Below are positions 37,901 to 45,336 of a stretch of DNA of 64,000 nt, piece after piece. Position 1 is the first letter of the stretch; each line of letters starts with the position of its first letter. Both the position numbers and the translations under genes were made by a program. Origin of the DNA: Prevotella sp. (GTDB lineage: Bacteria; Bacteroidota; Bacteroidia; Bacteroidales; Bacteroidaceae). Location: the NCBI GenBank assembly GCA_017619755.1, contig JAFZRU010000031.1, positions 32,875 through 96,874 of the forward strand. The letters are read 5' to 3'. The notes under the pieces are model-generated. The model did not search any database. It had not been told where the DNA came from and worked only from the letters and a program-made list of their open reading frames with translations.

Positions 37901-38025
37901 ACACCATCTACACCGTGGATACCAAGAGCGGAGAAATACAACAACAGGAAAAGGGGAGGAAAAGCACGGGAAGCATCACTCTGAAAGGGAAGGGTGGAAA
38001 GCAGGTGATTTGGCTCCTGAAATGA
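34915..38025 (+). CDS. Exported two-domain protein: parallel beta-helix plus C-terminal TIM-barrel-like domain
   Basis: 1036 aa from the ATG at 34915, which starts a signal peptide (MRRRTTTLLIALTVAATGLFAQ). Residues about 60-480 have the repeating pattern of a right-handed beta-helix (INASGVTLCGMGRDKTILTL ... RITVEDCIAKE ... QCLFQRCVSRQG), as in pectate-lyase-like enzymes. Residues about 580-1036 form an alpha/beta domain (HHHYGLWYDLRRTDHERVR, LLLHEHYFQHNILE, VVHLLSAEYTGP, DIIDIRYWHYNTEGLW) with candidate acidic and His residues, which I associate with DUF6298-type proteins. A Ser-Arg-X repeat linker joins the halves. Probably carbohydrate-active; the exact reaction is unknown. Confidence 0.8.
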   Translation: MRRRTTTLLIALTVAATGLFAQKKSKRELHVPMDYSTCGYHASERTIPMVPETIFLTWQSGDCSPLIQAALDQVASQKADKQGLRGAVVLGEGSWRLERPLRINASGVTLCGMGRDKTILTLHGPQRGAIVYVEGNASPTLAGDTIHVVGTVKAGSTTLTLDRATLHIGDRVLITRPCTREWIDHLAMGDFGGGLDYTGWKPTDIDITWNRTVVAISGNAITLDAPVTTTITPEYGGAFILRHSPLGELSECGVEDLTLEAAVNDWNAKDEDHCWDGVFMEHVRDSWVRRVGFRHLAGSAVNLQKHTIRITVEDCIAKEPVSEVGGWRRNVFLTRGQQCLFQRCVSRQGIHDFSAGYCAAGPNAFVQCEGEEALGFSGSTGSWAAGLLFDIVNIDGHDLRFANLEQFQFGTGWNTANSMFWQCTASTIECYSPDSDNRCSAHGCWGTLTGNGEWTSSNDHVSPRSLYYDQLQRRLSTLPSPPAHLEAFIDSLAHILPRSTNATTSPTVEQAMEMAQESLHYPRLTMEMWIDSIHAMKPEVSRISRPSRVSRKSRESRPSINHQSHDEAGPRIALTGGVVTSDGLLLSGREYAIPWWSGRVKDNFVEREAKDAITRFVPGREGRGWTDCMDSVVSHLKEQGFTSLHHHYGLWYDLRRTDHERVRRADGDVWAPFYEQPFARSGQSVAWDGLSRYDLSRPNQWYWSRLREFAEKAVSSGILLLHEHYFQHNILEAGAHWVDCPWRPVNNINGTDFPEPVPFAGDKRIFIAEQFYNEQSEVQRPLHRQYIRMCLEQLKDQPNVVHLLSAEYTGPLHFTRFWLQTIAEWVQETGRHPLIALSCTKDAQDSIMADPELSKVVDIIDIRYWHYNTEGLWAPEAGRNMAPRQWMRKMKVGKTGFDEVYRAVRECHDRFPGKAITYSSQGATENGWAVLFAGGSLPALPFTAATATPLQLQLLKAMGSMQPMTCDGGLAMGDGTSNFLVMANGQVVIAAPAGNYTIYTVDTKSGEIQQQEKGRKSTGSITLKGKGGKQVIWLLK
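36535..36585 (+). repeat. Six TCTAGA units with exact 9-bp period inside a coding linker
   Basis: TCTAGA starts at 36535, 36544, 36553, 36562, 36571 and 36580. In frame it encodes Ser-Arg-X six times (X = Ile, Pro, Val, Lys, Glu, Pro) between the beta-helix and the C-terminal domain. Confidence 0.95.
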
Positions 38026-38098
38026 CCAACATGGGTGGAAAAAACTCCATGAATAGTGGAAAAATGCATACATCTGCCAAAAATCACGAATCATAGAT

Positions 38099-38149
38099 GT
38101 TGAAAAATCAAAAATTAATGCTACCTTTGCACCATTCCATGTAACTTTG
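38099..38149 (+). promoter_or_regulatory. Two tandem -7 boxes upstream of the sigma factor gene
   Basis: TACCTTTG (38122-38129) and TAACTTTG (38142-38149) are 20 bp apart, each followed by CACC. GTTG at 38099-38102 serves as -33 for the first box with a 19-nt spacer. Two overlapping promoters are possible. Confidence 0.6.
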
Positions 38150-38182
38150 CACCACCTAATTTCAACAACCGACTACTTACCC

Positions 38183-38695
38183 ATGATCGACTTTGCACAT
38201 CTTTACGACAAAAACATCGACAACCTGTTTGCCTTCGGTTCTCGTTTCACCACCGACCGAGAGCTGCTCAAGGACTGCATCCACGATGTATTCGTCAAAC
38301 TGTACCTCAAACGGGAAAGCCTCGACAACGTGGACAACATCGAGAGCTACCTCTACATCTCGTTGAGAAACCGCATCAACGACGAGTACAGGAGAAACAT
38401 ACACCTTTGCGACAACGAAATCAACGACATCAGCATGCGCATCAAGGCTGAGAACGAGGAGTTTTACTCGCAAAGAATGGAATGGCAGACCACCCTGACT
38501 GCCAACGTAGAGAAATTCTTCGAAAAACTCTCTCCAAGACAAAGGCAAATCATCAACCTTTACTACGTGGAGGAAAGAAAATACGACGACATCTGTCGCA
38601 TCATGGGCATCAACTACCAAAGCGTGCGCAACCTCATGCACCGAAGCATCAGCAGACTGAGGGAATGTGCAGCGGCCATGCCGGCGGCCATATAA
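38183..38695 (+). CDS. ECF-like RNA polymerase sigma factor
   Basis: 170 aa from the ATG at 38183 (the longer frame begins inside the promoter region). Region 2 is seen at FGSRFTTDRELLKDCIHDVFVKLYLKR ... YLYISLRNRINDEYR (20-75), and region 4 as FFEKLSPRQRQIINLYYVEERKYDDICRIMGINYQSVRNLMHRSISRLRE (115-160), with the DNA-reading helix YQSVRNLMHRSI. ECF factors in this phylum usually sit next to a FecR-type anti-sigma gene and a SusC/SusD pair; neither is here. The only neighbour is a 48-aa ORF. Confidence 0.88.
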   Translation: MIDFAHLYDKNIDNLFAFGSRFTTDRELLKDCIHDVFVKLYLKRESLDNVDNIESYLYISLRNRINDEYRRNIHLCDNEINDISMRIKAENEEFYSQRMEWQTTLTANVEKFFEKLSPRQRQIINLYYVEERKYDDICRIMGINYQSVRNLMHRSISRLRECAAAMPAAI

Positions 38696-38774
38696 CCGCA
38701 CACCGCACGAAAGTCGAAAAACAATGGGTACATGGGGGCTTTATGGTGGTCTATATAACAAAGCCCCTTTCATC

Positions 38775-38921
38775 ATGAACGACAACAACACTTCCTTCCC
38801 CTCTTCCAAGCCCTTGCCCACCTTCGTGTGCAAAGTGGCTCCCTTGTCTGTCGAGGAGAAGGAGGAGTTGAAAACACGCATCATCACGGAAACCTCCACC
38901 CTGTCTGCCAACAAGGAATAG
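38775..38921 (+). CDS. 48-aa small protein downstream of the sigma factor
   Basis: ATG at 38775 within a longer open frame. The sequence has a Ser/Pro-rich N-terminal half (NTSFPSSKPLPTF) and a helical charged part (SVEEKEELKTRIITETS). No membrane segment. It lies 79 nt after the sigma factor stop on the same strand and could modulate it, but nothing in the sequence proves that. May be a chance ORF. Confidence 0.35.
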   Translation: MNDNNTSFPSSKPLPTFVCKVAPLSVEEKEELKTRIITETSTLSANKE

Positions 38922-39085
38922 GGTGAAAACCATCACCAGACTTCTTCGCAAGGATGTCCTTTTCCGGGTTATCCCCACCTCCATATGTCCACCAAAAGAA
39001 TACGATGTAGGTAGGAAAAGGGAGAAATGAAATACAAAAAAGAGAAAAAATAATGCAAAAATGATGGAGAAAAGAAAAAAAAGTG

Positions 39086-39093
39086 TAATTTTG
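39086..39093 (+). promoter_or_regulatory. Predicted -7 box (TAATTTTG) of the 39150-40810 gene group
   Basis: TAATTTTG after an A-rich stretch, 57 nt before the first small ORF. The -33 element is weak. The 38922-39085 gap otherwise shows no gene. Confidence 0.5.
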
Positions 39094-39149
39094 CAACCAA
39101 TTAGGCACTTGTTTTATTATACGAACCCATTTATTAATCTTAATGACGA

Positions 39150-39248
39150 ATGGTTATGGTAAAAAAATACTCTCTTACTATCTTTTGGGCGTTGTTGGCA
39201 TGCATTGGTGTCAACGCCCAGAGGTGTGATGATATTGACAGTTATTAA
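39150..39248 (+). CDS. 32-aa peptide consisting mainly of a signal sequence
   Basis: ATG at 39150 (second ATG at 39156), stop TAA at 39246-39248. The peptide MVMVKKYSLTIFWALLACIG continues VNAQ, a good signal peptidase site, and then only RCDDIDSY. The mature part would be 8 residues with one Cys. It lies 35 nt upstream of a full secreted protein. Either a tiny exported peptide or the truncated start of a lost gene. Confidence 0.4.
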   Translation: MVMVKKYSLTIFWALLACIGVNAQRCDDIDSY

Positions 39249-39283
39249 CTCCATTAGATACAAACCAAAAAAAATTATAAAAT

Positions 39284-40558
39284 ATGAAAAAATTATTCTC
39301 ATTTTTAGTGTTGCTCATAGCTATGAGTACAAACGTATGGGCCGAAGGATCACCCGTGATAACCTTATCCGGAGCCGTAGTGAAAAATGGAGAGGGATTT
39401 ATTACTCTTTCCATTGAATGCAATGGAGTGGAAGTCAGAGATATGCAGTGCGACATCATCTTGCCGATAGGATACGAGTTCAGCGAAGATGCAAGGGGCA
39501 AAGTAAAATATCGTAAATACAACCACCAAGATAATGCATACAACCCTGCTATTAATGAAGATGACAACGCTACCGAAAAAAACTCAACTGGAAGGTCAAG
39601 ACGTAGAGTGGTTTTCAATTCTACAACGGGAGCCCTTTTTAACGATGGTCCTTATCTTGATTTATATATCAAAATGACCAATGCAGCGACTCAAGATTTA
39701 GGTGAAACAGTTGATGGAACAGCGACGGGTAGTAATGAGTCCTCAGGTGACAAAAAAATCACCATCTCTTGTCAAGGTGGTGTGACAGCCCACCAGGACG
39801 ACACCAACTTTCCCATCACCGTTGTTGCTTCCATTTTGGACGAGGACACTGAAGGATACGATAATGATGATAATATACCAGAGACTGCCGAAGGACCCGT
39901 TTACTTGAGACGCGTCATCAAAGCTGGAATGTGGAACACCATTTGTCTGCCATTTGATATGAGCAACGAATTATTGACTAAATATTTCGGCTCGGATATG
40001 AAGTTGGCAAATCTCGGTGGAATAACCTTTAAGAATAATAACCAGGATATGGAAGTGAAATTCAAAAGTATCAAGTCACCTGCCATTGAAGCCAACCATC
40101 CATATCTCATCAAACTGGGATCTGAATTTACTAAAACCACTTGGTCTTTTTCCATCATAGACGATGTAACCGTCAATGCTGTGGATTTACCACTATTCAA
40201 AGCTGGAGACGCCACCTTCTATGGCACCTATGTCCTGACATCAATGACGGGTAGAAAAGCCACATACTATCATCCCATTTATCTACAAGAAAACAATATC
40301 TATTGGCTCAAGAATGGTAAAACTTTAAACTTAAAAGGATTTAGAGGATGGATGGAAGTTAAGGATATATCAAACTTTATAGACAACAATTCCAATGTGA
40401 ATTTCTTTGTTGACGACGATGAGATTGACGGCATCGATGGCATTACCATCAACAAGCCAGTCGAGGGTGTTTACGACCTTCAGGGCCGCAAGGTGAACGA
40501 CGAGCACCTGAAGAAGAGTATCTATATCATCGACGGCAAGAAGGTGGTAGTGAAATAA
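39284..40558 (+). CDS. Secreted protein of unknown function with C-terminal sorting-type tail
   Basis: 424 aa. Signal peptide (MKKLFSFLVLLIAMSTNVWA), then a beta-sandwich-like N-terminal part resembling cohesin/Ig-type folds (CNGVEVRDMQCDIILPIGYEF, residues 45-70), and a second beta domain with KAGMWNTICLPFDMSNELL (near 215) as in other large Prevotella surface proteins. The end GVYDLQGRKV ... IYIIDGKKVVVK parallels the tail of the GH43 enzyme at 15663. The tail suggests sorting to the cell surface by a type IX-like route, an inference. Codon use is more A/T-rich than in the GH9 region. Confidence 0.8.
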   Translation: MKKLFSFLVLLIAMSTNVWAEGSPVITLSGAVVKNGEGFITLSIECNGVEVRDMQCDIILPIGYEFSEDARGKVKYRKYNHQDNAYNPAINEDDNATEKNSTGRSRRRVVFNSTTGALFNDGPYLDLYIKMTNAATQDLGETVDGTATGSNESSGDKKITISCQGGVTAHQDDTNFPITVVASILDEDTEGYDNDDNIPETAEGPVYLRRVIKAGMWNTICLPFDMSNELLTKYFGSDMKLANLGGITFKNNNQDMEVKFKSIKSPAIEANHPYLIKLGSEFTKTTWSFSIIDDVTVNAVDLPLFKAGDATFYGTYVLTSMTGRKATYYHPIYLQENNIYWLKNGKTLNLKGFRGWMEVKDISNFIDNNSNVNFFVDDDEIDGIDGITINKPVEGVYDLQGRKVNDEHLKKSIYIIDGKKVVVK

Positions 40559-40600
40559 AGAGAATTAAAGCGTTAGTATTATCAATAAAATACCAGAACA

Positions 40601-40810
40601 ATGAAAAAAACGTATTACAGACCAGAAACGGAGATAGAATCCATGATTTTGGAAAGCAATTTCCTCGGCCTCATAATTGGAGGCTCTGACCCAGATGAGG
40701 AATGGCCTGGCAGCGGTGGCGGCGGCAGCGGAGGTTTTGGCGACGTCAACCTCAACATTTCCTTTGATGAAGACGAGGAAGTTGTTGACCCCAAGTGGGA
40801 CTCCCTCTAA
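40601..40810 (+). CDS. 69-aa Gly/Asp-rich small protein
   Basis: Begins MKKTYYRPETEIESMILESN, the MKKxYxxPxTE pattern of abundant small Prevotella peptides, followed by a Gly/Ser run (GSGGGGSGGFGD) and a very acidic C-terminus (FDEDEEVVD). No signal peptide or membrane helix. 42 nt after the secreted protein. Its start resembles that of the peptides at 52245 and 52652, so all three may belong to one class of leader-type peptides. Confidence 0.6.
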   Translation: MKKTYYRPETEIESMILESNFLGLIIGGSDPDEEWPGSGGGGSGGFGDVNLNISFDEDEEVVDPKWDSL

Positions 40811-41016
40811 AATCATCCATATTTTTTCAGCCCTGCTCCATAATTGGAGCGGGGCTGATTGTTTGTAGGGGTGTCATATCCATCCGCTCGCCCGACAGGG
40901 CGAAATTCCACCATAGACAAACCCCTTGGCGTTAGGACAACATAAAGTCTATCTCTACAGTTGCACCGGCTTAACCACAAGGCCGGTGCGCAAAGACCGC
41001 GAAGCGGTCTCCTCTC

Positions 41017-41055
41017 AGTAACCGGGGGTACGAGCGAAGCGAGCACCCCCGGAGT
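41017..41055. repeat. Left 39-nt inverted repeat of the transposase element
   Basis: Palindromic arm, inverted counterpart of 41618-41656 with one central mismatch. Confidence 0.95.
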
Positions 41056-41108
41056 CCGAAGTCCTTGAGAGATAGCACTCTGAAAGAGTGCCCCAATGCA
41101 ACATTCGC

Positions 41109-41552
41109 TTATATGAACCGTTCGTCATACTCAACACCACACTCTTTCAGCAATGCGATGAGTTCCTCACGAACGGTGTTCTTTCGATGGTGCTCCTTTT
41201 GATTAATAATGTATTGAATAACGCGTTCCTTGTCTGTCTCCGAGCAAGACAAGGCGCAATAACCTTGCTCCCAACTAACGAAATTTGGAAAATAGTTGCG
41301 ACAGGCTTTTATGAAATTGTTGGTTGCTATCTTGAGGTCGTGGACAAAGGAAGCCACGGCTATGGTGGGATGCAGACTGACAAGTAGGTGTATATGGTCG
41401 GGCATACCACCAATACGATAGAGTACACATTGGTGGTTCCTACAATAGCCAAATATGTACATATAGAGGTCTCGCTCGTGAATTTCAATAATAGGAGCCG
41501 TACCTTGACGAGTGCGCAGAACAATATGGTAAATGAGTTTGGTGTATGCCAT
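41109..41552 (-). CDS. REP-associated tyrosine transposase (IS200/IS605 TnpA-like, Y1 HUH)
   Basis: 147 aa. HUH motif MPDHIHLLVSLHP (about 49-61), N-terminal KLIYHIVLRT strand, and a C-terminal helix with candidate catalytic Tyr in KERVIQYIINQKEHHRK. This fits single-strand DNA transposases of the Y1 class. No TnpB/IscB partner. The surrounding hairpins make a domesticated RAYT a better fit than an autonomous IS200. Confidence 0.88.
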   Translation of the reverse strand: MAYTKLIYHIVLRTRQGTAPIIEIHERDLYMYIFGYCRNHQCVLYRIGGMPDHIHLLVSLHPTIAVASFVHDLKIATNNFIKACRNYFPNFVSWEQGYCALSCSETDKERVIQYIINQKEHHRKNTVREELIALLKECGVEYDERFI

Positions 41553-41617
41553 ATCATGTTGATAGATTATATGTTTATATGGGCGACCCTTTCAGGGTCG
41601 ATGCCGAGAGGATGCCT

Positions 41618-41656
41618 ACTCCGGGGGTGCTCGCTACGCTCGTACCCCCGGTTACT
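41618..41656. repeat. Right 39-nt inverted repeat of the transposase element
   Basis: Inverted copy of 41017-41055. Confidence 0.95.
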
Positions 41657-41723
41657 GAGCGGTGACGCTTTCAGCGTCATTTATATCTCACATCACGCAT
41701 CACGGTCTCACCCTCCCTCTCAC

Positions 41724-41765
41724 ATCATATCACACAAGCCTCCCATCATATAACACGAGCCTCCC
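41724..41765. repeat. Two adjacent 21-bp direct repeats
   Basis: 41724-41744 and 41745-41765 differ at two positions (ATCATATCACACAAGCCTCC versus ATCATATAACACGAGCCTCC), and a partial third unit follows. Located between the transposase element and cdd. Confidence 0.9.
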
Positions 41766-41788
41766 ATCCATCATAGTCTGCCCCCCTC

Positions 41789-42268
41789 TCACCTCATGCT
41801 CTCATCCATAAAGCACAGGGGAAGCAGGTCGCGGACGGAGCGGACGGCATAGACCCCCTCCGTGCCGTAGAGGAGGATGCGAATGGGTTGTTGGTAACGT
41901 TCCTCCATTTCCAGAATCACTTGGCGGCAGGAGCCGCACGGCGAGACAGGCATTCTCACCAAGCCCTCCTTGTTGCGGGCGGCAATGGCGAGCATTTTCA
42001 TCGACAGCTCCGGGTGCTGCGCCTGTGCAGCGAAGATGGCCGTGCGCTCCGCACAAAGTCCCACTGGGAAGACGGCATTCTCCTGGTTGGCACCGATGAT
42101 GACAGAACCGTCGCTCATGAGCAAGGCGGCCCCTACATGGAAATGGGAGTATTTCGCGTAGGAATTGTTAGTGGCGGCAATGGCCGTCTCCACGAGGTGG
42201 CGCTCCTCTTCATTCAACTCATCCATGGAAAGGTGCTCCACAGTGATTTTAAGGTCGATATTTTTCAT
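41789..42268 (-). CDS. cdd: Cytidine deaminase
   Basis: 159 aa. Zinc-dependent deamination of cytidine and deoxycytidine to uridines. Zinc ligands and catalytic Glu in CAERTAIF (about 72-79) and PCGSCRQVI (about 109-117); YSHFHVGAAL for substrate contact. Standard tetrameric-type length for the family. It lies 13 nt after the lipoprotein gene upstream of it. Confidence 0.95.
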   Translation of the reverse strand: MKNIDLKITVEHLSMDELNEEERHLVETAIAATNNSYAKYSHFHVGAALLMSDGSVIIGANQENAVFPVGLCAERTAIFAAQAQHPELSMKMLAIAARNKEGLVRMPVSPCGSCRQVILEMEERYQQPIRILLYGTEGVYAVRSVRDLLPLCFMDESMR

Positions 42269-42281
42269 ATTTTCAAGGTTT

Positions 42282-43748
42282 TTATAGGTCTTCTTTTACG
42301 AATTCATAGCATCCGAGGTCGGGAAGCGAGTCCCTCGGCACCCCCCTTCGGTCAAGTGGCAGCGTCTCGATGACCCTCGCCTTTCCAATGGCTGTGGAAA
42401 GAGAGTCGAGGCGGAAATCATATCTGAGCATGTCATGGTCGATTTTCTTGAAGTGCTTTGCCCCACATCCCACAGTGTCCTCCGGGAGTTCCCATACCAC
42501 GTCGCGCACGTTGACCGTGTCGTCGATGGCCGGTGTTCGAAGCATACAGTGGTCGAAGGTGAACTTGTAGGTGGCGGTGCTGTCGGCCTCACCCATCACC
42601 ACATCGTCGTATCGTCCAGTGACGAGGCTGTTGATGCAAGTGAAGTCGTATAGCGGATAGACATGCTCATTGCGGTAATTGGCGAAGCGCAGGGCAGCCC
42701 CGATGTTGGAATCGAAAGCATAGAACTGCGCGATGGTGCACTGCAGCACACGTGCCACCCCTCCGAAGACGGCCAAGCAGTCGCGCAAGGTGTTGGACAA
42801 CTGGCAGTTGACAACATCCACCACACAGTGTGTGGAGAGGAGGCCATAGCCTTGGCAGTTGTGTATCACACTGTTGTAGAGACTCAGTTTCAACCTTGAC
42901 ACGTCGGAGGAGTCGCACACGATGGCGTCGTAAGTGGAGTGGATGTCGGCGAAATTCACCTCATTCTCGTATGAACTCTCGTGGAAATGTATGCCCCTCC
43001 ACTGTCCGCTCACTCCGTCGTATGGCAGATAGTCAAACATACGGTCGAGGCGGTCGCCGCGCAACACGACGTTGTTTTCCGCCGTGCCTTCAATGAGCAG
43101 CCTGCCATGGACGTCGATGTCGGCATCCTCATGGAAATAGAGTGTCGTACCGGGACCGATGGTGAGCGTGGCCCCCTCCGCCACGGTGATGCCGCCATAG
43201 ACGATGACGGGCCTCGTGGTGGCAAGTGTGCTGTCGGCGCTCACCACGAGATTGTTGCACCGCAAAGCATCCCACGTCCACGCCCGCAAGTGGACACGCT
43301 GCTCTTCGCCACTCTCAAGGAGAAACACCAAATCATCCTCCAAGAGGGTGGGATCCACCTGCCTGTTGAGAGGCGAAGTAAGCTCCACGAAGACGCGCAG
43401 ACTGTCCTTGTCACGAACCTCCATGTCACTCACCTGATAGCCGGAAGTAGAGCCGAGGTAGCTGCCATCCACGTTGACCCGGAAGCCAGTCTGGTTGCCT
43501 TTCTCCAACCGGATGCTGGAGCACCGCAGACCGCTGCCGGAACGATTATAGACCCAGAAGGTCTTCGTCGGCGTGGGCACCTGCGAGAAAACAGTGTCAA
43601 GACTGAGGGTGTCGATGGAGAACGACAAGTGATTGCCCCGCGACGTGCTGAAAGTGTCATCGTCACAGGAGACAAGGGCGAGAAGAGCCAGCAAGGCCAC
43701 CGAGACCTTGGCCAGCACCGCCCCACTTGTCATCCATTTCAAGTGCAT
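42282..43748 (-). CDS. Lipoprotein with right-handed parallel beta-helix
   Basis: 488 aa. Signal peptide with lipobox LVSC (Cys28), followed by acidic DDD. Residues 35-160 look like a beta-sandwich. Residues 180-420 carry the turn-by-turn pattern of a parallel beta-helix (ITVAEGATLTIGPGTTLYFH, VVDVVNCQLSNTLRDCLAVF). The C-terminal DSLPDLGCYEF is the usual end of this Bacteroidetes group. No catalytic residues assigned. Probably a surface or periplasmic structural or glycan-related protein. 13 nt upstream of cdd. Confidence 0.75.
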   Translation of the reverse strand: MHLKWMTSGAVLAKVSVALLALLALVSCDDDTFSTSRGNHLSFSIDTLSLDTVFSQVPTPTKTFWVYNRSGSGLRCSSIRLEKGNQTGFRVNVDGSYLGSTSGYQVSDMEVRDKDSLRVFVELTSPLNRQVDPTLLEDDLVFLLESGEEQRVHLRAWTWDALRCNNLVVSADSTLATTRPVIVYGGITVAEGATLTIGPGTTLYFHEDADIDVHGRLLIEGTAENNVVLRGDRLDRMFDYLPYDGVSGQWRGIHFHESSYENEVNFADIHSTYDAIVCDSSDVSRLKLSLYNSVIHNCQGYGLLSTHCVVDVVNCQLSNTLRDCLAVFGGVARVLQCTIAQFYAFDSNIGAALRFANYRNEHVYPLYDFTCINSLVTGRYDDVVMGEADSTATYKFTFDHCMLRTPAIDDTVNVRDVVWELPEDTVGCGAKHFKKIDHDMLRYDFRLDSLSTAIGKARVIETLPLDRRGVPRDSLPDLGCYEFVKEDL

Positions 43749-43793
43749 GCTCCTTTTTGTTTATAAACGCTCAAAAGGATGATTTATTGTCTT

Positions 43794-43853
43794 AGGAAGT
43801 CATAGGAAATCATAGGATATCATAGGAAGCCATAGGAAATCCTAGGAAGTCCT
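43794..43853. repeat. Six tandem 10-bp repeats (AGGAARTCAT)
   Basis: Units start at 43794, 43804, 43814, 43824, 43834 and 43844 with exact 10-bp period. The array begins 3 bp after the glmM stop codon (reading the minus strand) and ends before the beta-helix lipoprotein. Confidence 0.9.
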
Positions 43854-43855
43854 AT

Positions 43856-45241
43856 CTATCCTTGCATCTCATACACCATCTTCATGATGGTTTTGGCGAG
43901 TTCGTCAGCCTGTTCCATGGTGGGAGCCTCACTATAGACTCGTATGATGGGCTCGGTATTGGACTTGCGGAGATGTACCCACTTGTCGGGGAAGTCGATT
44001 TTCACGCCGTCGATGTCGTTGACACGCTGGTCGGCGAAGCGCTCCTTCACCTTGAGGAGGATGGCATCGACATCGGTCTCCGGTGTGAGGTCGATTCTGT
44101 TTTTGGCGATGGCATACTCCGGCATCTGCGCCCTGAGCTCACTCACCTTGCATCCCTTTTGCGCGAGTGATGAGAGGAAGAGGGCAATTCCCACGAGGGC
44201 GTCGCGGCCGTAATGGCTCTCTGGATAGATAACGCCGCCGTTTCCCTCGCCTCCGATGACCGCTCCCACCTCTTTCATCTTGGTGGTGACATTCACCTCG
44301 CCCACTGCCGCAGCGGCATATTGTCCGCCATGCTTCAGCGTGACGTCGCTCAACGCGCGCGTGGAAGAGAGGTTGGAGACGGTGTTTCCCGGGGTGTGGG
44401 ACAGGACGTAGTCGGCCACGCTGACAAGGGTGTATTCCTCGCCAAACATCCTGCCGTCCTCGCAAATGAAGGCCAGTCGATCCACGTCAGGGTCCACCAC
44501 GATGCCCAAGTCATATTTCCCGCTTTTCATCTCCTGCATGATGCCGGCAAGGTTTTTCTCCAACGGCTCCGGGTTGTGTGCGAAGTCGCCGGTAGGCTCC
44601 CCGTTGAGTACGGTGTACTCCACGCCGAGGCTTTTGAGGAGTTTTGGCAGGATGACTCCTCCCACGCTGTTGATGGCATCCACGCAGACACGGAAGCCTG
44701 CCTTTTGAATAGCCTCCCGGTCCACCAACTTGAGCGCCAGCACGTCGTCGATATGCCTCTGGTCGAAACTCTCATCATGGGTGTAACTCCCCAAGTGGTC
44801 CACGTCGGCAAAACAAAAGTCCTCCTTCTCGGCGATGGCAAGCACCTCGTTGCCGTCGTCCTTGGTGAGGAACTCCCCTTGGTTGTTGAGCAACTTGAGA
44901 GCGTTCCACTGCCTGGGGTTGTGGCTTGCAGTAATGATGATGCCTCCGTCGGCCCCGGCCATGGTCACAGCCAATTCGGTGGTGGGTGTCGTGGCCAAAC
45001 CGATGTCGATGACATCGAAGCCCATCCCGATGAGTGTTCCGCAGACGACGTTGCGCACCATCTCCCCGGAGATACGTGCATCCCTGCCGACAACTATCTT
45101 GCCCGAAGGTTTCTCAGTACATTTCTTGATAAAGGTGGCATAAGCCGCCGTGAATTTCACGATGTCGAGTGGGTTGAGCGTATCGCCCGCCGGCCCTCCG
45201 ATAGTTCCCCGGATGCCGGAAATAGATTTAATCAATGTCAT
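43856..45241 (-). CDS. glmM: Phosphoglucosamine mutase-type phosphohexomutase
   Basis: 461 aa. Interconverts glucosamine-6-P and glucosamine-1-P for peptidoglycan and LPS precursors. N-terminal SISGIRGTIGG, active-site phosphoserine in TASHNPRQWNALK (about 104-116), metal-binding DPDVDRLAFI (about 252-261), sugar-binding GEGNGGVIYPE (about 325-335) and C-terminal RKSNTEPIIRVYSE. Phosphomannomutase activity is possible, as these families overlap. Confidence 0.9.
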   Translation of the reverse strand: MTLIKSISGIRGTIGGPAGDTLNPLDIVKFTAAYATFIKKCTEKPSGKIVVGRDARISGEMVRNVVCGTLIGMGFDVIDIGLATTPTTELAVTMAGADGGIIITASHNPRQWNALKLLNNQGEFLTKDDGNEVLAIAEKEDFCFADVDHLGSYTHDESFDQRHIDDVLALKLVDREAIQKAGFRVCVDAINSVGGVILPKLLKSLGVEYTVLNGEPTGDFAHNPEPLEKNLAGIMQEMKSGKYDLGIVVDPDVDRLAFICEDGRMFGEEYTLVSVADYVLSHTPGNTVSNLSSTRALSDVTLKHGGQYAAAAVGEVNVTTKMKEVGAVIGGEGNGGVIYPESHYGRDALVGIALFLSSLAQKGCKVSELRAQMPEYAIAKNRIDLTPETDVDAILLKVKERFADQRVNDIDGVKIDFPDKWVHLRKSNTEPIIRVYSEAPTMEQADELAKTIMKMVYEMQG

Positions 45242-45336
45242 TTTTCTTTCCTTTTTGAATGTTTATCCCCTCATAATCCCCCATTGTCACAATGTAACTC
45301 CAAAATGAAGCATCCCGTGCTCACGATGTATCCACT

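Larger units (their letters stand above)
40994..41678. mobile_element. REP-associated transposase element with flanking palindromes
   Basis: A Y1 transposase gene (41109-41552) is bracketed by 39-nt inverted repeats at 41017-41055 and 41618-41656 that match at 38 of 39 positions; the mismatch is the centre base of each. Each arm is itself a hairpin (CCGGGGGT ... ACCCCCGG). Extra small hairpins flank it: AGACCGC/GCGGTCT (40994-41010), GCACTC/GAGTGC (41075-41091), GACCC/GGGTC (41585-41599) and GACGC/GCGTC (41664-41678); the last three share a TTTCA/TGAAA loop. The 40811-40993 and 41679-41788 stretches contain repeats only. Confidence 0.8.

Noticed and set aside
40811-41788. Complete IS element with TnpB
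   Set aside because: Only the Y1 transposase is present; no TnpB frame, and the flanking palindromes fit a RAYT better.
43794-43853. Possible CRISPR array
   Set aside because: Units are only 10 bp with no unique spacers of normal length, and no cas genes are present. The other microrepeats fail for the same reason.
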